Below the pieces are notes generated by a model, which did not search any database, was not told where the DNA came from, and saw only the letters and a program-made list of their open reading frames with translations. From Arthrobacter rhizosphaerae (GTDB lineage: Bacteria > Actinomycetota > Actinomycetes > Actinomycetales > Micrococcaceae), in contig NZ_JALLAN010000006.1 of NCBI RefSeq assembly GCF_023062595.1, positions 219,247 through 283,246 of the forward strand: DNA of 64,000 nt, given 5' to 3'. This document shows, piece after piece, positions 40,902-49,928 of this stretch; position 1 is the first letter of the stretch, and each line of letters starts with the position of its first letter. Both the position numbers and the translations under genes were made by a program.

Positions 40902-43538
40902 ATGCACACGAAACGAACGGCAAGGTTTCACTCTTTTTCGGCTATGACGCTGGCGGGGCTAACACTCGCCGGCTTGCTCGCCGGGGCAGGTCCCGTCACG
41001 GCGGGAGAGTCCGACGTCGGCACTCCCGAAGGCGGCCTCGGGCAGGAACAGTACCGCCCGGCAGTCCATTTCTCGCCGGAGAAAAACTGGATGAACGATC
41101 CCAACGGGATGGTTTTCCACAACGGGGTTTACCACCTCTACTACCAGCACAACCCCTCGGGCAACATATGGGGGAACATGTCGTGGGGGCATGCCACATC
41201 TCCGGACCTGGTGCACTGGAAGGAGCAGCCGCTGGCCATCTCCACGGACGATCAGGAGGACGTTTTCTCGGGAAGCGTTGTGGTGGACAAGGACAATTCC
41301 TCAGGCTTCGGAACTGCGGAGAATCCGCCTTTGGTGGCCATCTACACCAGCGCGTACAAGGAGGCCTCCCCGCACCGCGGATTGCAGGCGCAGTCGCTCG
41401 CGTACAGCCTCGACGACGGCCAGACCTGGACAAAATACAGCGCAAATCCCGTCCTGAACCGGAATTCGACCAACTTCCGCGATCCCAAAGTGTTCTGGTA
41501 CAGCTCACCCGACGGCGGCGGCTACTGGGTCATGACAGCGGTAGAGGCTGCGGACCATAAGGTGCTGCTCTACAAGTCCACCAATCTTAAGGACTGGACA
41601 GCCCTCAGCGAGTTCGGCCCGGCCAACGCAACCGGCGGGCTGTGGGAGTGCCCGGATCTCTTCCCGCTGGCCGTGGACGGCGATCCGAACAACATCAAAT
41701 GGGTCATGGTGGTCAACATCAATCCGGGCGGCGTGGCCGGGGGTTCGGCAGGACAATACTTCGTCGGCAGCTTCGACGGCACCACCTTCACTTCCGAAAG
41801 CACAAAGCCAAGTGACGCCATGCCGGCCGGAACGCCGATAGCGGGGTTCAACGACGGCACGTACAACGGCTGGACTGTGAACAACGAGCCCGGCAACTGG
41901 AAGAACGGGCCCTTCGGCGACGCACCGGCGGCCGGATCCATCCCGGGCCAGAGCCCGGTCACCGGCTTTGCCGGCCCAGGCTTGGTGAATTCCTTTAACG
42001 ACGGGGACTGGCCAGTGGGCTCCATGTCCTCCCCCGACTTCACCGTTGACAGCGACTACATCAACTTCCTGATTGGCGGCGGCCAGCACCCGAGGGTGTC
42101 CGACAAACTGGACAACACTCCCCCGGTAGGCGACCTGCTGTTCAACGGTTTTGAAGTCCCCGATGGCAGCACCCTCGCCGACGCCGGCTGGACCGGAACC
42201 GGCGACCTCGCGCCGTCGTTCCAGCCCGCTACCTCCGGCGGGGACTATTTCATCGGCGCCAAGCGCATCAACACGTGGGAAACCGGCGTTACGCCCGGCG
42301 ATGATCGGCAAGGAACACTCACATCGCCGGAGTTCACGCTCACGCGCAACTTCATCAGCCTGCTGGTGGGCGGCGGCCACCGCAGCCCCGAGAGCGGCCA
42401 GGTGCTTGAGGCCCAGCTGCTGGTGGACGGCAGCGTCGTGCGGACACTCTCAGGGGACGACGCCGGCCAGCTCAACTGGAAGGGCTGGGACGTTTCGGAG
42501 TTTGCCGGCAAACAGGCGCAGCTTCGGATCGTCGATCAGGCCACCGGCGGCTGGGGTCACCTTACCCTCGACCATGTCATGCTGACTGACCAGGCGGCCG
42601 TGCCCCGTTCGGACGAGACCACTGTGAACCTGGTGGTGGACGGCCAAGTTGTCCGGTCCGCGACAGGAGCCAACAGTGAGGTTCTGGACTGGGCCAACTG
42701 GAATGTGTCCGAGTTCAAGGGCCGCCAGGCGCAGATCAGGATCGTTGACAACAACCGCTTCGGCTGGGGCCACATACTGGCAGACGAATTCATCGCGTCG
42801 TCCGAACCGGCAAAGCCCAGGATCAACTCCTACGACTGGCTGGACTACGGCCGGGACTACTACGCCTCGGTGTCCTTCGGCAACATGCCCGAAGACAAGC
42901 GCGTCATGCTGGGCTGGATGAACAACTGGGACTACGCCAACACCACCCCCACCTCTCCGTGGCGCAGCGCCATGTCCCTGCCGCGCGAAGTCTCGCTGAC
43001 GCAAACCCCGGCAGGCCCCCGGTTGAGCCAGCAGGCTGTGAAGCAGGTGGACAAACTGGGCACCAAGGCGAGCTACAGCGACAAGAAGGGTGGGACTATT
43101 GCCCCTGGCACGCATCCTCTGCCGGCATCGGCCTCCGGTGACGTCCAGCGGATCGACCTGACGTTCACGCCCGGAACAGCAGCAAAGTCGGGGATCACCG
43201 TCCTGGGCGACGGGACGCACTCAACGGTGATCGGCTACGACGCGTCAACCGGTGAGGTCTACGTGGACCGGGGGAACTCCGGCGACACAGGATTCCATCC
43301 CCTGTTCACTTCGGTGGACTCGGCTCCCGTCACACCCAACGCGGACGGCACCGTGACACTGCGGATCTACGTGGACCGCTCCTCAGTGGAGGTCTTCGCC
43401 CAGGGCGGCCAACGCACCATCACTGACCAGGTGTTCCCCGTGGCGGGTGCAGGCGAGGTAGCACTGTTCGCCGAGGGCGGCACTGCCGGCCTGAAGTCCC
43501 TGACCGTTACACCACTGCAGCAGTCAATGTTCAAGTAG
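40902..43538 (+). CDS. Secreted GH32 levanase-type enzyme with a large domain insertion (levanase 1)
   Basis: 878 residues. A signal peptide covers about 1-35. The GH32 propeller has nucleophile D66 (WMNDPNG), D194 (FRDP) and acid/base E249 (WECPD). After GQYFVGSFDG (about 285-293) the propeller is interrupted by about 335 residues of beta-rich repeats, then resumes at WLDYGRDYYASVSF (about 646) and GWMNNWDY, followed by the C-terminal beta-sandwich. The insert holds two FNDG/FEVP...SPEF modules ending in VGGGxHP and two VDGxVVRxxxG...GWGH modules, which look like carbohydrate-binding folds. It should cut levan or other fructan outside the cell. It is divergent from lacI. No LPXTG signal, so it is released. 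Confidence 0.92.
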   Translation: MHTKRTARFHSFSAMTLAGLTLAGLLAGAGPVTAGESDVGTPEGGLGQEQYRPAVHFSPEKNWMNDPNGMVFHNGVYHLYYQHNPSGNIWGNMSWGHATSPDLVHWKEQPLAISTDDQEDVFSGSVVVDKDNSSGFGTAENPPLVAIYTSAYKEASPHRGLQAQSLAYSLDDGQTWTKYSANPVLNRNSTNFRDPKVFWYSSPDGGGYWVMTAVEAADHKVLLYKSTNLKDWTALSEFGPANATGGLWECPDLFPLAVDGDPNNIKWVMVVNINPGGVAGGSAGQYFVGSFDGTTFTSESTKPSDAMPAGTPIAGFNDGTYNGWTVNNEPGNWKNGPFGDAPAAGSIPGQSPVTGFAGPGLVNSFNDGDWPVGSMSSPDFTVDSDYINFLIGGGQHPRVSDKLDNTPPVGDLLFNGFEVPDGSTLADAGWTGTGDLAPSFQPATSGGDYFIGAKRINTWETGVTPGDDRQGTLTSPEFTLTRNFISLLVGGGHRSPESGQVLEAQLLVDGSVVRTLSGDDAGQLNWKGWDVSEFAGKQAQLRIVDQATGGWGHLTLDHVMLTDQAAVPRSDETTVNLVVDGQVVRSATGANSEVLDWANWNVSEFKGRQAQIRIVDNNRFGWGHILADEFIASSEPAKPRINSYDWLDYGRDYYASVSFGNMPEDKRVMLGWMNNWDYANTTPTSPWRSAMSLPREVSLTQTPAGPRLSQQAVKQVDKLGTKASYSDKKGGTIAPGTHPLPASASGDVQRIDLTFTPGTAAKSGITVLGDGTHSTVIGYDASTGEVYVDRGNSGDTGFHPLFTSVDSAPVTPNADGTVTLRIYVDRSSVEVFAQGGQRTITDQVFPVAGAGEVALFAEGGTAGLKSLTVTPLQQSMFK

Positions 43539-43580
43539 CTCCGAAAAACCCAAGGCCGGAAGAGGTCGAGGGTGGATAGT

Positions 43581-43618
43581 GCAGGCGCTCGGCTGGGTTT
43601 CCCCGGCCGAGCGCCTGC
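43581..43618 (+). terminator. Stem-loop terminator after levanase 1
   Basis: Arms 43581-43593 and 43606-43618 (gcaggcgctcggc and complement) pair perfectly over 13 bp with a 12-nt loop. It lies between convergent genes. Confidence 0.8.
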
Positions 43619-43675
43619 GTTCCCGATCTTGATTTCCTCGTCAAGTGGCCCGAGTGATCCGGGTTTTCGCATGAC

Positions 43676-44230
43676 TTATCGCAGCTTGGGAAGTCCTTCA
43701 ATGATCTCCTTCGCGATGTCATTCGAGGTCAATTCCTCGGTGTCGAACTCGAGGTCGGGTGCGATGTCCGTTCGTGTCTCCTCGAACCGCTGGTACATCC
43801 GCCGGAGAAAGTCTGGGTCCTTTGACAGCCCGCGGCTCGGGTCGGAGAGGGCGCGGGCCAACGCTGTTTCATACCTTGCTCTAATCAGGACCTTCTGGAC
43901 GTGGACCTCCGAACCAACATGACGCAGGATCTGCTCTATTTCCTCAGGTGTTTCAGGCCCCTCGGCGATCACCGTCGGAATCGGCTTTTCCAGCCAGGCC
44001 CCAACCAGTTGCCCGTGAACCTCATGTGCCCAGGTCCAGTCGGCCAGAGTTGGCAGGGCCATCTCTGCCACAGTGTCCAGCCCGACAACCACCACTGCCT
44101 CGCCGCTGCTACGCAACATGGCTGCAAGGGTTTCAGCCAATGTGCTTTTTCCCGAGGCGATCGGCCCGATGATGAGCACCAGCCTTCGCATGGGCAGCCC
44201 GTTGTCTTGCGGGCGACGGTGGGCGTTCAT
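43676..44230 (-). CDS. P-loop NTPase, small-molecule kinase-like
   Basis: 184 residues from ATG 44230; ATG 44191 (MRRLVLIIGP) is an alternative nearer the fold. Walker A is GPIASGKST, at the very start of the fold, as in AAA_33/shikimate-kinase-like enzymes. A later IAEGPETPEEIEQIL and RARYETALARALSD suggest the lid region with arginines. No substrate motif is recognised. The gene lies between the two levanases but faces the other way, so a link to fructan use is not supported. Confidence 0.8.
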   Translation of the reverse strand: MNAHRRPQDNGLPMRRLVLIIGPIASGKSTLAETLAAMLRSSGEAVVVVGLDTVAEMALPTLADWTWAHEVHGQLVGAWLEKPIPTVIAEGPETPEEIEQILRHVGSEVHVQKVLIRARYETALARALSDPSRGLSKDPDFLRRMYQRFEETRTDIAPDLEFDTEELTSNDIAKEIIEGLPKLR

Positions 44231-44406
44231 TCAGCAAGTCAACCCGGGGCCGCCCTTGCCTGCAAGTCCGCCACACCCGTCAGCGAAGTGCTTCAATAAC
44301 CAGCCGGATGTGTGACTCCGCGTCCACAGGATCGTCTGGGACCAGCCTCACCTGGAGTTGGCGGACCATTGACGGCTAAATGTGATGCAGGATACAGTTT
44401 GCGACA

Positions 44407-44545
44407 GTTATACGCATAACCGTTTGCAGCTTTCGCCTGGCCAACCTCCCGGCCTGACATGAAGTCCGCGTGGCACGCTTGCCGCGTCGAAAAGTCTTCC
44501 CTCCACTTCATTTGGAGGGGAAGCCGCGTCAGTTATACGTATTAC
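44407..44545. promoter_or_regulatory. Paired operator-like palindromes upstream of levanase 2
   Basis: gttatacgcataac (44407-44420) and gttatacgtattac (44532-44545) each pair at 6 of 7 positions. Their centres are 125 bp apart, close to a whole number of turns, allowing looping. The consensus gttatacgtataac differs from the sites near lacI, so another LacI-type regulator is implied. They lie in the 356-bp gap 44231-44586. Confidence 0.6.
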
Positions 44546-44586
44546 TCGTAGAAGCAGTTTCCCATCCATCACAAGGAAGTGGTTTC

Positions 44587-47160
44587 GTGAATTACCCAAT
44601 CCCAAGCTCGGGCAGACGCCTCCGAACATGGCGGCCGGCCACCGCTGCGGCCACCGTTGCCTTGGCCCTCGCGGCCACTATGGCCACCGGCGCGCCCGCC
44701 TCCTCCGTCGAACCCGAACCAGCCCCCTACACCGAGCAGTACCGGCCCCAGTTCCACTACACGCCGGAGAAGAACTGGATGAACGATCCGAACGGGATGG
44801 TGTATTACCAGGGCGAGTACCACCTCTTCTACCAGCACAACCCCTCGGGCAACCAATGGGGCAACATGTCGTGGGGCCACGCCGTCAGTACTGACATGGT
44901 GCACTGGAGTGAGCTGCCCGTCGCAATCCCACACGACGACGCTGAGATGGTTTTCTCAGGCAGCGCGGTCATCGACACCAGCAACACCAGCGGGTTCGGC
45001 ACCAAGGACAACCCTGCGATGGTGGCGGTATACACACGCCTGGACAAGGCCACGGGCGTCCAGTCCCAGGCCCTTGCCTACAGCACAGACCGTGGCCGCA
45101 CGTTCACCAAGTACACGGACAACCCTGTCATCGACATCGGATCACGTGACTTCCGTGACCCCAAGGTGTTCTGGTACGAACAAGGCCAGGAGTGGATCAT
45201 GAGCGTGGCGCTGAGTGCCGAGCGCAAGGTGGCCTTTTACCGCTCGAGTGACCTGAAGACCTGGGAGCACCTCAGCAACTTCGGTCCGGCCGGCGCCACC
45301 GGCGGGGTCTGGGAGTGCCCGGACCTCTTCCCGCTTCCTGTGGACGGCGACAAGAAGAAGACCAAATGGGTACTCCTGGTCAACATCGGTTCGGGCGGCA
45401 TCGCCGGTGGATCGGCCAACCAGTACTTCACCGGAACCTTCGACGGCAAGAACTTCGTCTCGGACGACAAACCGTACGTCGCCCCGACCGGCGTCGACGT
45501 CGGCAGTTTCGACGACGGCACGTACAGCGGGTGGACGCCCGACGGCACCGCCTTCGGCACAGCACCTGCCACAGGAAACCTGCCCGGTCAGGGCGGCGTC
45601 TCCGACTGGGTGGGTGCCGGGCTGGCCAACAGCTTCAACAACTTTGATGGCGGTACCGGCACGCTGACCTCTCCCGAGTTCACTCTCAATGCCGGATACC
45701 TCAACTTCAAGGTGGGCGGCGGCAACCACCCCTACGTTCCTGGGTCCACGCTCAACCCCCTGCCGCCCGCAGGAGAGGTCTTCGCGGACTTCGAGGGAAG
45801 CGCCTACGGCGCCGGATGGGTGGCCACAGGCGACTTCGCGGGCACCGCCCCGGTGAAGGGCACCATCGGAGATCAGCAGCAGGTCACCGGTTATGTCGGC
45901 GAGCAGTTGGTGAACACCTTCATCGACCACGACGCCTCACAGGGCACCATCACGTCTCCGGAATTCACCATCGCCAAGAGCCACATCAACCTGCTCGTCG
46001 GCGGAGGCAACCACCCTTTTACCGCCAGCGAGCCGACCTCAGTTGACCTGATTGTCGACGGCGAGATCGTCAGGTCCGCCAGCGGAGCCAACAACGAGGC
46101 CCTCAACTGGACGGGCTGGGACGTCTCGGAGTACGCCGGCAAGAACGCCTCGATCCAAATCGTCGACAAGAGCTCAGGCGGCTGGGGACACATCAACGTC
46201 GACCACATCATGTTCTCCGACGAGGCAGCGGCAGCACGCGCCGTCGATACATCAGTCCGTCTGATCGTCGACGGCGAGGTGGTCAGAACAGCCACCGGCT
46301 CAGACAGCGAGACGCTCGACTGGAACGGCTGGGACGTTCGCAACCTTCAAGGCAAGACCGCCCGGATCGTGGTGGCAGACAACAACACCGGCGGCTGGGG
46401 CCACATCTTGGCCGACCAGTTCAGCCTGTCGGACACGCCGGCCCTGTCCAGCGTCCAGCGGGCGCATTGGGTGGACTACGGCAAGGACAACTACGCGGGT
46501 GTAACGTTCGATGACGCCCCCTCTGACCGCCGCGTAATGATGGGCTGGATGAACAACTGGGAGTACTCCGGCTCGATCCCGACTGACCCCTGGCGCAGTG
46601 CCATGACAGTTCCGCGCGAGCTGGGTCTTCGCAGCAGCGCCGACGGTGTGCGCCTGGTACAACAACCCGTCGCCGAGCTGCAGGACCTGCGCGAGGAAGC
46701 CGTGCTGAACGCCAAGAATGTTCCAGTGGCGGCAGGCTCCACACCGCTTCCGGCCACAGGCACGGCCTACGAGCTGACGGCAACGTTCGCACCCGGTACG
46801 GCCAGCGAGTTCGGAGTGAAGGTGCGCACCGGTAACGGCCAGGAGACCCGGATCGGTTACGACCGGTCAGCGGGCGAGGTCTTTGTCGACCGGACCAAGT
46901 CGGGCGATGTCGGCTTCAGCACCGATTTCCCCGGGGTGCAGCGGGCCCCGTTGAAGGTGGGCCCCACCGGCGAGGTGACCCTGCGGGTGCTGGTGGACTG
47001 GTCCTCGGTGGAAGTCTTCGCCCAGGATGGCTCGGTGGTTATTACGGACCAGATCTTCCCCGATCCCGGCAGCGACGGCCTCGAGTCTTTCGCCACTGAC
47101 GGTAATGCCGTCCTGAAGTTGGTGAAGGTGACGCCGTTGCGGTCCGTCTGGGCCGACTAG
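44587..47160 (+). CDS. Secreted GH32 levanase-type enzyme with domain insertion (levanase 2)
   Basis: 857 residues from GTG 44587, preceded by aaggaag; the frame is open to 44470 but a signal peptide starts here (hydrophobic core about 18-38). It is a close paralogue of levanase 1: nucleophile D67 in WMNDPNG, FRDPKVFWY, acid/base in WECPDLF, then the same type of insertion after NQYFTGTFDG, with SFDDGTYSGW, two SPEF...VGGGNHP modules and two VDGEVVRTATG...GWGH modules. The propeller resumes at WVDYGKDNYAGVTF and GWMNNWEY. C-terminal beta-sandwich complete. It should act on extracellular fructan, perhaps with different chain-length preference. Confidence 0.92.
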   Translation: MNYPIPSSGRRLRTWRPATAAATVALALAATMATGAPASSVEPEPAPYTEQYRPQFHYTPEKNWMNDPNGMVYYQGEYHLFYQHNPSGNQWGNMSWGHAVSTDMVHWSELPVAIPHDDAEMVFSGSAVIDTSNTSGFGTKDNPAMVAVYTRLDKATGVQSQALAYSTDRGRTFTKYTDNPVIDIGSRDFRDPKVFWYEQGQEWIMSVALSAERKVAFYRSSDLKTWEHLSNFGPAGATGGVWECPDLFPLPVDGDKKKTKWVLLVNIGSGGIAGGSANQYFTGTFDGKNFVSDDKPYVAPTGVDVGSFDDGTYSGWTPDGTAFGTAPATGNLPGQGGVSDWVGAGLANSFNNFDGGTGTLTSPEFTLNAGYLNFKVGGGNHPYVPGSTLNPLPPAGEVFADFEGSAYGAGWVATGDFAGTAPVKGTIGDQQQVTGYVGEQLVNTFIDHDASQGTITSPEFTIAKSHINLLVGGGNHPFTASEPTSVDLIVDGEIVRSASGANNEALNWTGWDVSEYAGKNASIQIVDKSSGGWGHINVDHIMFSDEAAAARAVDTSVRLIVDGEVVRTATGSDSETLDWNGWDVRNLQGKTARIVVADNNTGGWGHILADQFSLSDTPALSSVQRAHWVDYGKDNYAGVTFDDAPSDRRVMMGWMNNWEYSGSIPTDPWRSAMTVPRELGLRSSADGVRLVQQPVAELQDLREEAVLNAKNVPVAAGSTPLPATGTAYELTATFAPGTASEFGVKVRTGNGQETRIGYDRSAGEVFVDRTKSGDVGFSTDFPGVQRAPLKVGPTGEVTLRVLVDWSSVEVFAQDGSVVITDQIFPDPGSDGLESFATDGNAVLKLVKVTPLRSVWAD

Positions 47161-47177
47161 GAGGGATCCTCCACAAA

Positions 47178-47208
47178 GTGGGGCGCCGAACCAGTTTCGG
47201 CGCCCCAC
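47178..47208 (+). terminator. Stem-loop terminator after levanase 2
   Basis: Arms 47178-47190 and 47196-47208 (gtggggcgccgaa and complement) pair perfectly over 13 bp with a 5-nt loop, 17 bp after the stop. No long T tract. Confidence 0.8.
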
Positions 47209-47268
47209 CCGTTCCTCCAGTTCAACCACCCTGAAACGTTCGCTACGCCTGCTTACGGCTGGACATGC

Positions 47269-47949
47269 TTAGTCAGGCCTCGGGAGCGACTGCAGCTCGT
47301 AGGCCACGCGAAGTCCGGCACGGGCCCGGATAAGCAGTGCTGAGACGGCATTGGGTTCTATACCAAGCAGCGGGGCAATCTTCCTGGGCGGTTCACCCAT
47401 CACCTCGGCATGCCACAGCACTGTCCGCCATCGCTCAGGCAATGACCGCATCGCCGCGGCGATGTTCTCATGCTCGAATATCGACAAGACAGTTTCCAGG
47501 GCAGGATCCTCTACCGCGTCGGCATCCAAGTGGTCCAAAAAGGAAGGACTTTCCCGCGCACGTTTGATCCATAGGGAGTTCGCCACCGACCGAACGCAGG
47601 TGCTCAGGTAGGGTCCGAAAGTATCTGTAGGGCCAAACCCGTTCCGGATAGCGCTAACAGACTTGGTAAAGGCTTCGTGCAGTACGTCCTCTGCATCCTC
47701 AGATGAGTTGAGGAGGGTTCGGGCAAACTGCAGTCCCTGAACCCGGTGGCGCTCATAGAGCTGAGCCATTGCCGCAGGTTCCCCGCCCCTCACGCCCACG
47801 ATCAGGTGGGCCTCGGAAACGCCAGCGGTCAATGGATCAGCCTGCCTCGCAACCTTCCCCCCGGGTATGGTACCCCCCGCGTGAAAACGCGAACGGTCCT
47901 GCTGTGTCGTTTCGCCAGGCGCCATGCCCCCATAATTCTGCACAGTCAT
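47269..47949 (-). CDS. ECF-type RNA polymerase sigma factor
   Basis: 226 residues. Region 2 is LYERHRVQGLQFARTLLNSSEDAEDVLHEAFTKSVSAIRNG with the DAEDVLHE core-binding motif; region 4 is SLPERWRTVLWHAEVMGEPPRKIAPLLGIEPNAVSALLIRARAGLR. The N-terminal ~45 residues are not conserved; the true start may be later. The C-terminus ends soon after region 4. No anti-sigma gene is adjacent. It lies beside surface-protein genes and may direct some of them, but this is only positional. Confidence 0.88.
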   Translation of the reverse strand: MTVQNYGGMAPGETTQQDRSRFHAGGTIPGGKVARQADPLTAGVSEAHLIVGVRGGEPAAMAQLYERHRVQGLQFARTLLNSSEDAEDVLHEAFTKSVSAIRNGFGPTDTFGPYLSTCVRSVANSLWIKRARESPSFLDHLDADAVEDPALETVLSIFEHENIAAAMRSLPERWRTVLWHAEVMGEPPRKIAPLLGIEPNAVSALLIRARAGLRVAYELQSLPRPD

Positions 47950-48060
47950 TCATCCCGTCGATGGGCCCCGAACCGCTGGAGGCGATGAAATTACTTTGTT
48001 CTTATACGATCCAAATAGCCGTTCGTGACGCCAAAATGGCAACGGCTTTGTAGTCACTGT

Positions 48061-48111
48061 GGTTCCTCCTGCCAATCCCCCCGACAGGGCAGGGAGTGAC
48101 AGGAGGAAACC
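48061..48111 (-). terminator. Stem-loop after the choice-of-anchor A gene
   Basis: ggttcctcctg (48061-48071) pairs with caggaggaaacc (48100-48111) with one bulge, enclosing a C-rich loop. It lies 15 bp beyond the stop of the surface-protein gene, separating it from the sigma factor gene. Confidence 0.55.
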
Positions 48112-48125
48112 GCTAGTGGTTTGGG

Positions 48126-49928
48126 CTAGCGTTCTGCCCTGTTGCCGGCAGCCCGCTTGCCTTGATGACGGCGGTTCAGTGCCACGGCTACAGCGCCACC
48201 AAACATCAGAACGAGAGCGACGGCGATCATCCACGCACGGTCGAAGCCAGTCTCTGCGAGCTGACCTGACGAATTACTCTGCAAAGTCCCTGTCGTCGTG
48301 GCGGAGGCTTCAGGCACCGAGGCAACCGGCGCAGTCGTCGATGACGTGGGGCCGGGTGTCGCAGCCTGGCCACTCGGAACAGTTTCAGTTTCGGTTGGCT
48401 CTGGTGTGGGCGTTGGCTCTTCGCTCCCTACAGCAGGGTTCGTAAAGGTACGTTCCGGGGTCGGGGTTACGGACGCGGACGGCGTAACGGATGCCGACGG
48501 CGTCGGGGTTACGGACGCGGACGGCGTAACGGATGCCGACGGCGTCGGGGTTACGGACGCGGACGGCGTAACGGATGCCGACGGCGTCGGGGTTACGGAC
48601 GCGGACGGCGATGGGGTTACAGACGCAGACGGCGTAACAGATGCCGACGGCGTCGGGGTTACGGACGCGGACGGCGTAACGGACGCCGACGGCGACGGGG
48701 TTACAGACGCTGACGGCGACGGGGTTACGGATGCCGACGGCGTCGGGGTTACGGACGCGGACGGCGTCGGGGTTACGGACGCGGACGGCGTCGGGGTTAC
48801 GGACGCGGACGGCGACGGGGTTACGGACGCGGACGGCGTAACGGATGCTGACGGCGTAACCGTCACTTCGGTGCAAGCCGGGGCTGCGTAGCTCCAGTGG
48901 TGGATTTCTCCGGCCGCGGTGATGTTCAGGCTCTCCGCAAGGATCTGGCCGCGAAGCGGGTTGTTTCGGTTGTAGTCCAGCGCAGCGTCGGGGGCCAGCA
49001 GCACCCCACTCATTTCTGTCGCGCCAACGAGGCGGAGGTTTTCCCAGCCGTTGAAGTTCCAGACCACCCAGGGGGCGAAGTATCGGTCCGAGACGGTATC
49101 GCCGTTGAAACGCACCCCTCCAACGTCGGTGGAGCCGTCGGGAATAACGTTGACTACCAGCCGCGTATCAGCACTGGGAGTTGCTCCGTCGAAATTTACC
49201 GCAGTAACAGCAGCAAGATTGATAGCGCTAACATTCCACACATTGGTTTTGCCCTCTTGAAGGGCCAGGTGGATCTCCCCGCTGCCTGTGGCGGAAACCA
49301 GCGCGGTGTCATCACCTTCAGTCAGAGCCGCGTACTGAGTAGACAGGTCGCGCAGGTGGTCGAAGTAGTCAGACGGAAACGCCTCACTGTAAGTTCCGGC
49401 TGCTGCCGTGTAGTCCGCTACGCTGCTCTGCCCGCCACCGAACTGCGACTTTATGTAGCGGTTGGCGTCATACTGCACGAGCCTCCCATCGGCTGTAACA
49501 CTCAGGCCGTTGGTGTCGGTGATCTTGCCGAATCCCGCATTCAGGTCAAGCCTCTGGCCGGTACTGTAGTCGACCGCCCCTCCTACCAGGAGCTGAGTGG
49601 CAGAACTCCCGATCGTCGGCAGCGCGCTGCCGTCGGAGTTGTCCAAAAGGTTGTAGAGGCCAAAGCTGACGTCGCCGCCAGCAGCAAGGCTTCCCTCAAT
49701 TTCGCCGCCCGCACCGGTTGAGCCGAGGGAAGCATTGTCTTCCACAATGACTGTGAAGTTATGCGTTCCCGCGAGCGGGTTCACGCAAGTCGGTGATCCT
49801 GATGTTGCGACGGCGGCAACCGCGGATCCAGCCGCAACGACAATAAGGGCGGCACCTCCCGCGATAGCACGGGTAAAGCTTGATGCGGCCAAGGGTCTCC
49901 GGGCGGCAAGGTTTCTAGATCTGAGCAT
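48126..49928 (-). CDS. Choice-of-anchor A family cell-wall protein with Ser-Thr-Pro stalk and LAETG signal
   Basis: 600 residues from ATG 49928, preceded by aaagaaag; the longer frame to 50048 lacks a signal peptide start. Signal peptide about 1-40. Residues about 45-340 form the choice-of-anchor A domain (HNFTVIVEDNASLGSTGAGGEIEGSLAAGGDVSFG and FAPWVVWNFNGWENLRLVG, ending IHHWSYAAPAC). A stalk of roughly 135 residues repeats SASVTP with PTP or PSP links. LAETG at 557-561 is followed by a membrane segment and a basic tail, a sorting signal for a LAXTG-type (class E) sortase. The domain occurs in adhesion-related proteins, including collagen-binding ones. No sortase E is in the window. Confidence 0.88.
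   Translation of the reverse strand: MLRSRNLAARRPLAASSFTRAIAGGAALIVVAAGSAVAAVATSGSPTCVNPLAGTHNFTVIVEDNASLGSTGAGGEIEGSLAAGGDVSFGLYNLLDNSDGSALPTIGSSATQLLVGGAVDYSTGQRLDLNAGFGKITDTNGLSVTADGRLVQYDANRYIKSQFGGGQSSVADYTAAAGTYSEAFPSDYFDHLRDLSTQYAALTEGDDTALVSATGSGEIHLALQEGKTNVWNVSAINLAAVTAVNFDGATPSADTRLVVNVIPDGSTDVGGVRFNGDTVSDRYFAPWVVWNFNGWENLRLVGATEMSGVLLAPDAALDYNRNNPLRGQILAESLNITAAGEIHHWSYAAPACTEVTVTPSASVTPSASVTPSPSASVTPTPSASVTPTPSASVTPTPSASVTPSPSASVTPSPSASVTPSASVTPTPSASVTPSASVTPSPSASVTPTPSASVTPSASVTPTPSASVTPSASVTPTPSASVTPSASVTPTPERTFTNPAVGSEEPTPTPEPTETETVPSGQAATPGPTSSTTAPVASVPEASATTTGTLQSNSSGQLAETGFDRAWMIAVALVLMFGGAVAVALNRRHQGKRAAGNRAER
48462..48861 (-). repeat. Coding tandem repeats of the SASVTP stalk
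   Basis: About 400 bp of short repeats in units of 18 and 24 bp encoding PSASVT and PTPSASVT/PSPSASVT. A higher-order 42-bp unit (SASVTPSASVTPTP) repeats several times. Such tracts change copy number easily, varying stalk length. Confidence 0.9.

Noticed and set aside
41505..42380. Long open frames antisense to the levanases (also 42450-43220 and 45142-45930)
   Set aside because: They exist because of codon bias on the sense strand; the residue order resembles no domain.
43676..44230. P-loop protein as a fructokinase for the fructan locus
   Set aside because: No PfkB or ROK motifs; it only has a Walker A and faces away from both levanases.
47950..48125. Anti-sigma factor gene near the ECF sigma gene
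   Set aside because: No zinc-finger HxxxCxxC or membrane protein frame is present on either side.
48298..48891. Open frame on the plus strand through the stalk repeats, encoding Thr-Asp-Ala-Asp-Gly repeats
   Set aside because: It has calcium-binding-like look but no signal peptide or ribosome site, and is the complement of the SASVTP repeats, which are part of a complete wall protein.
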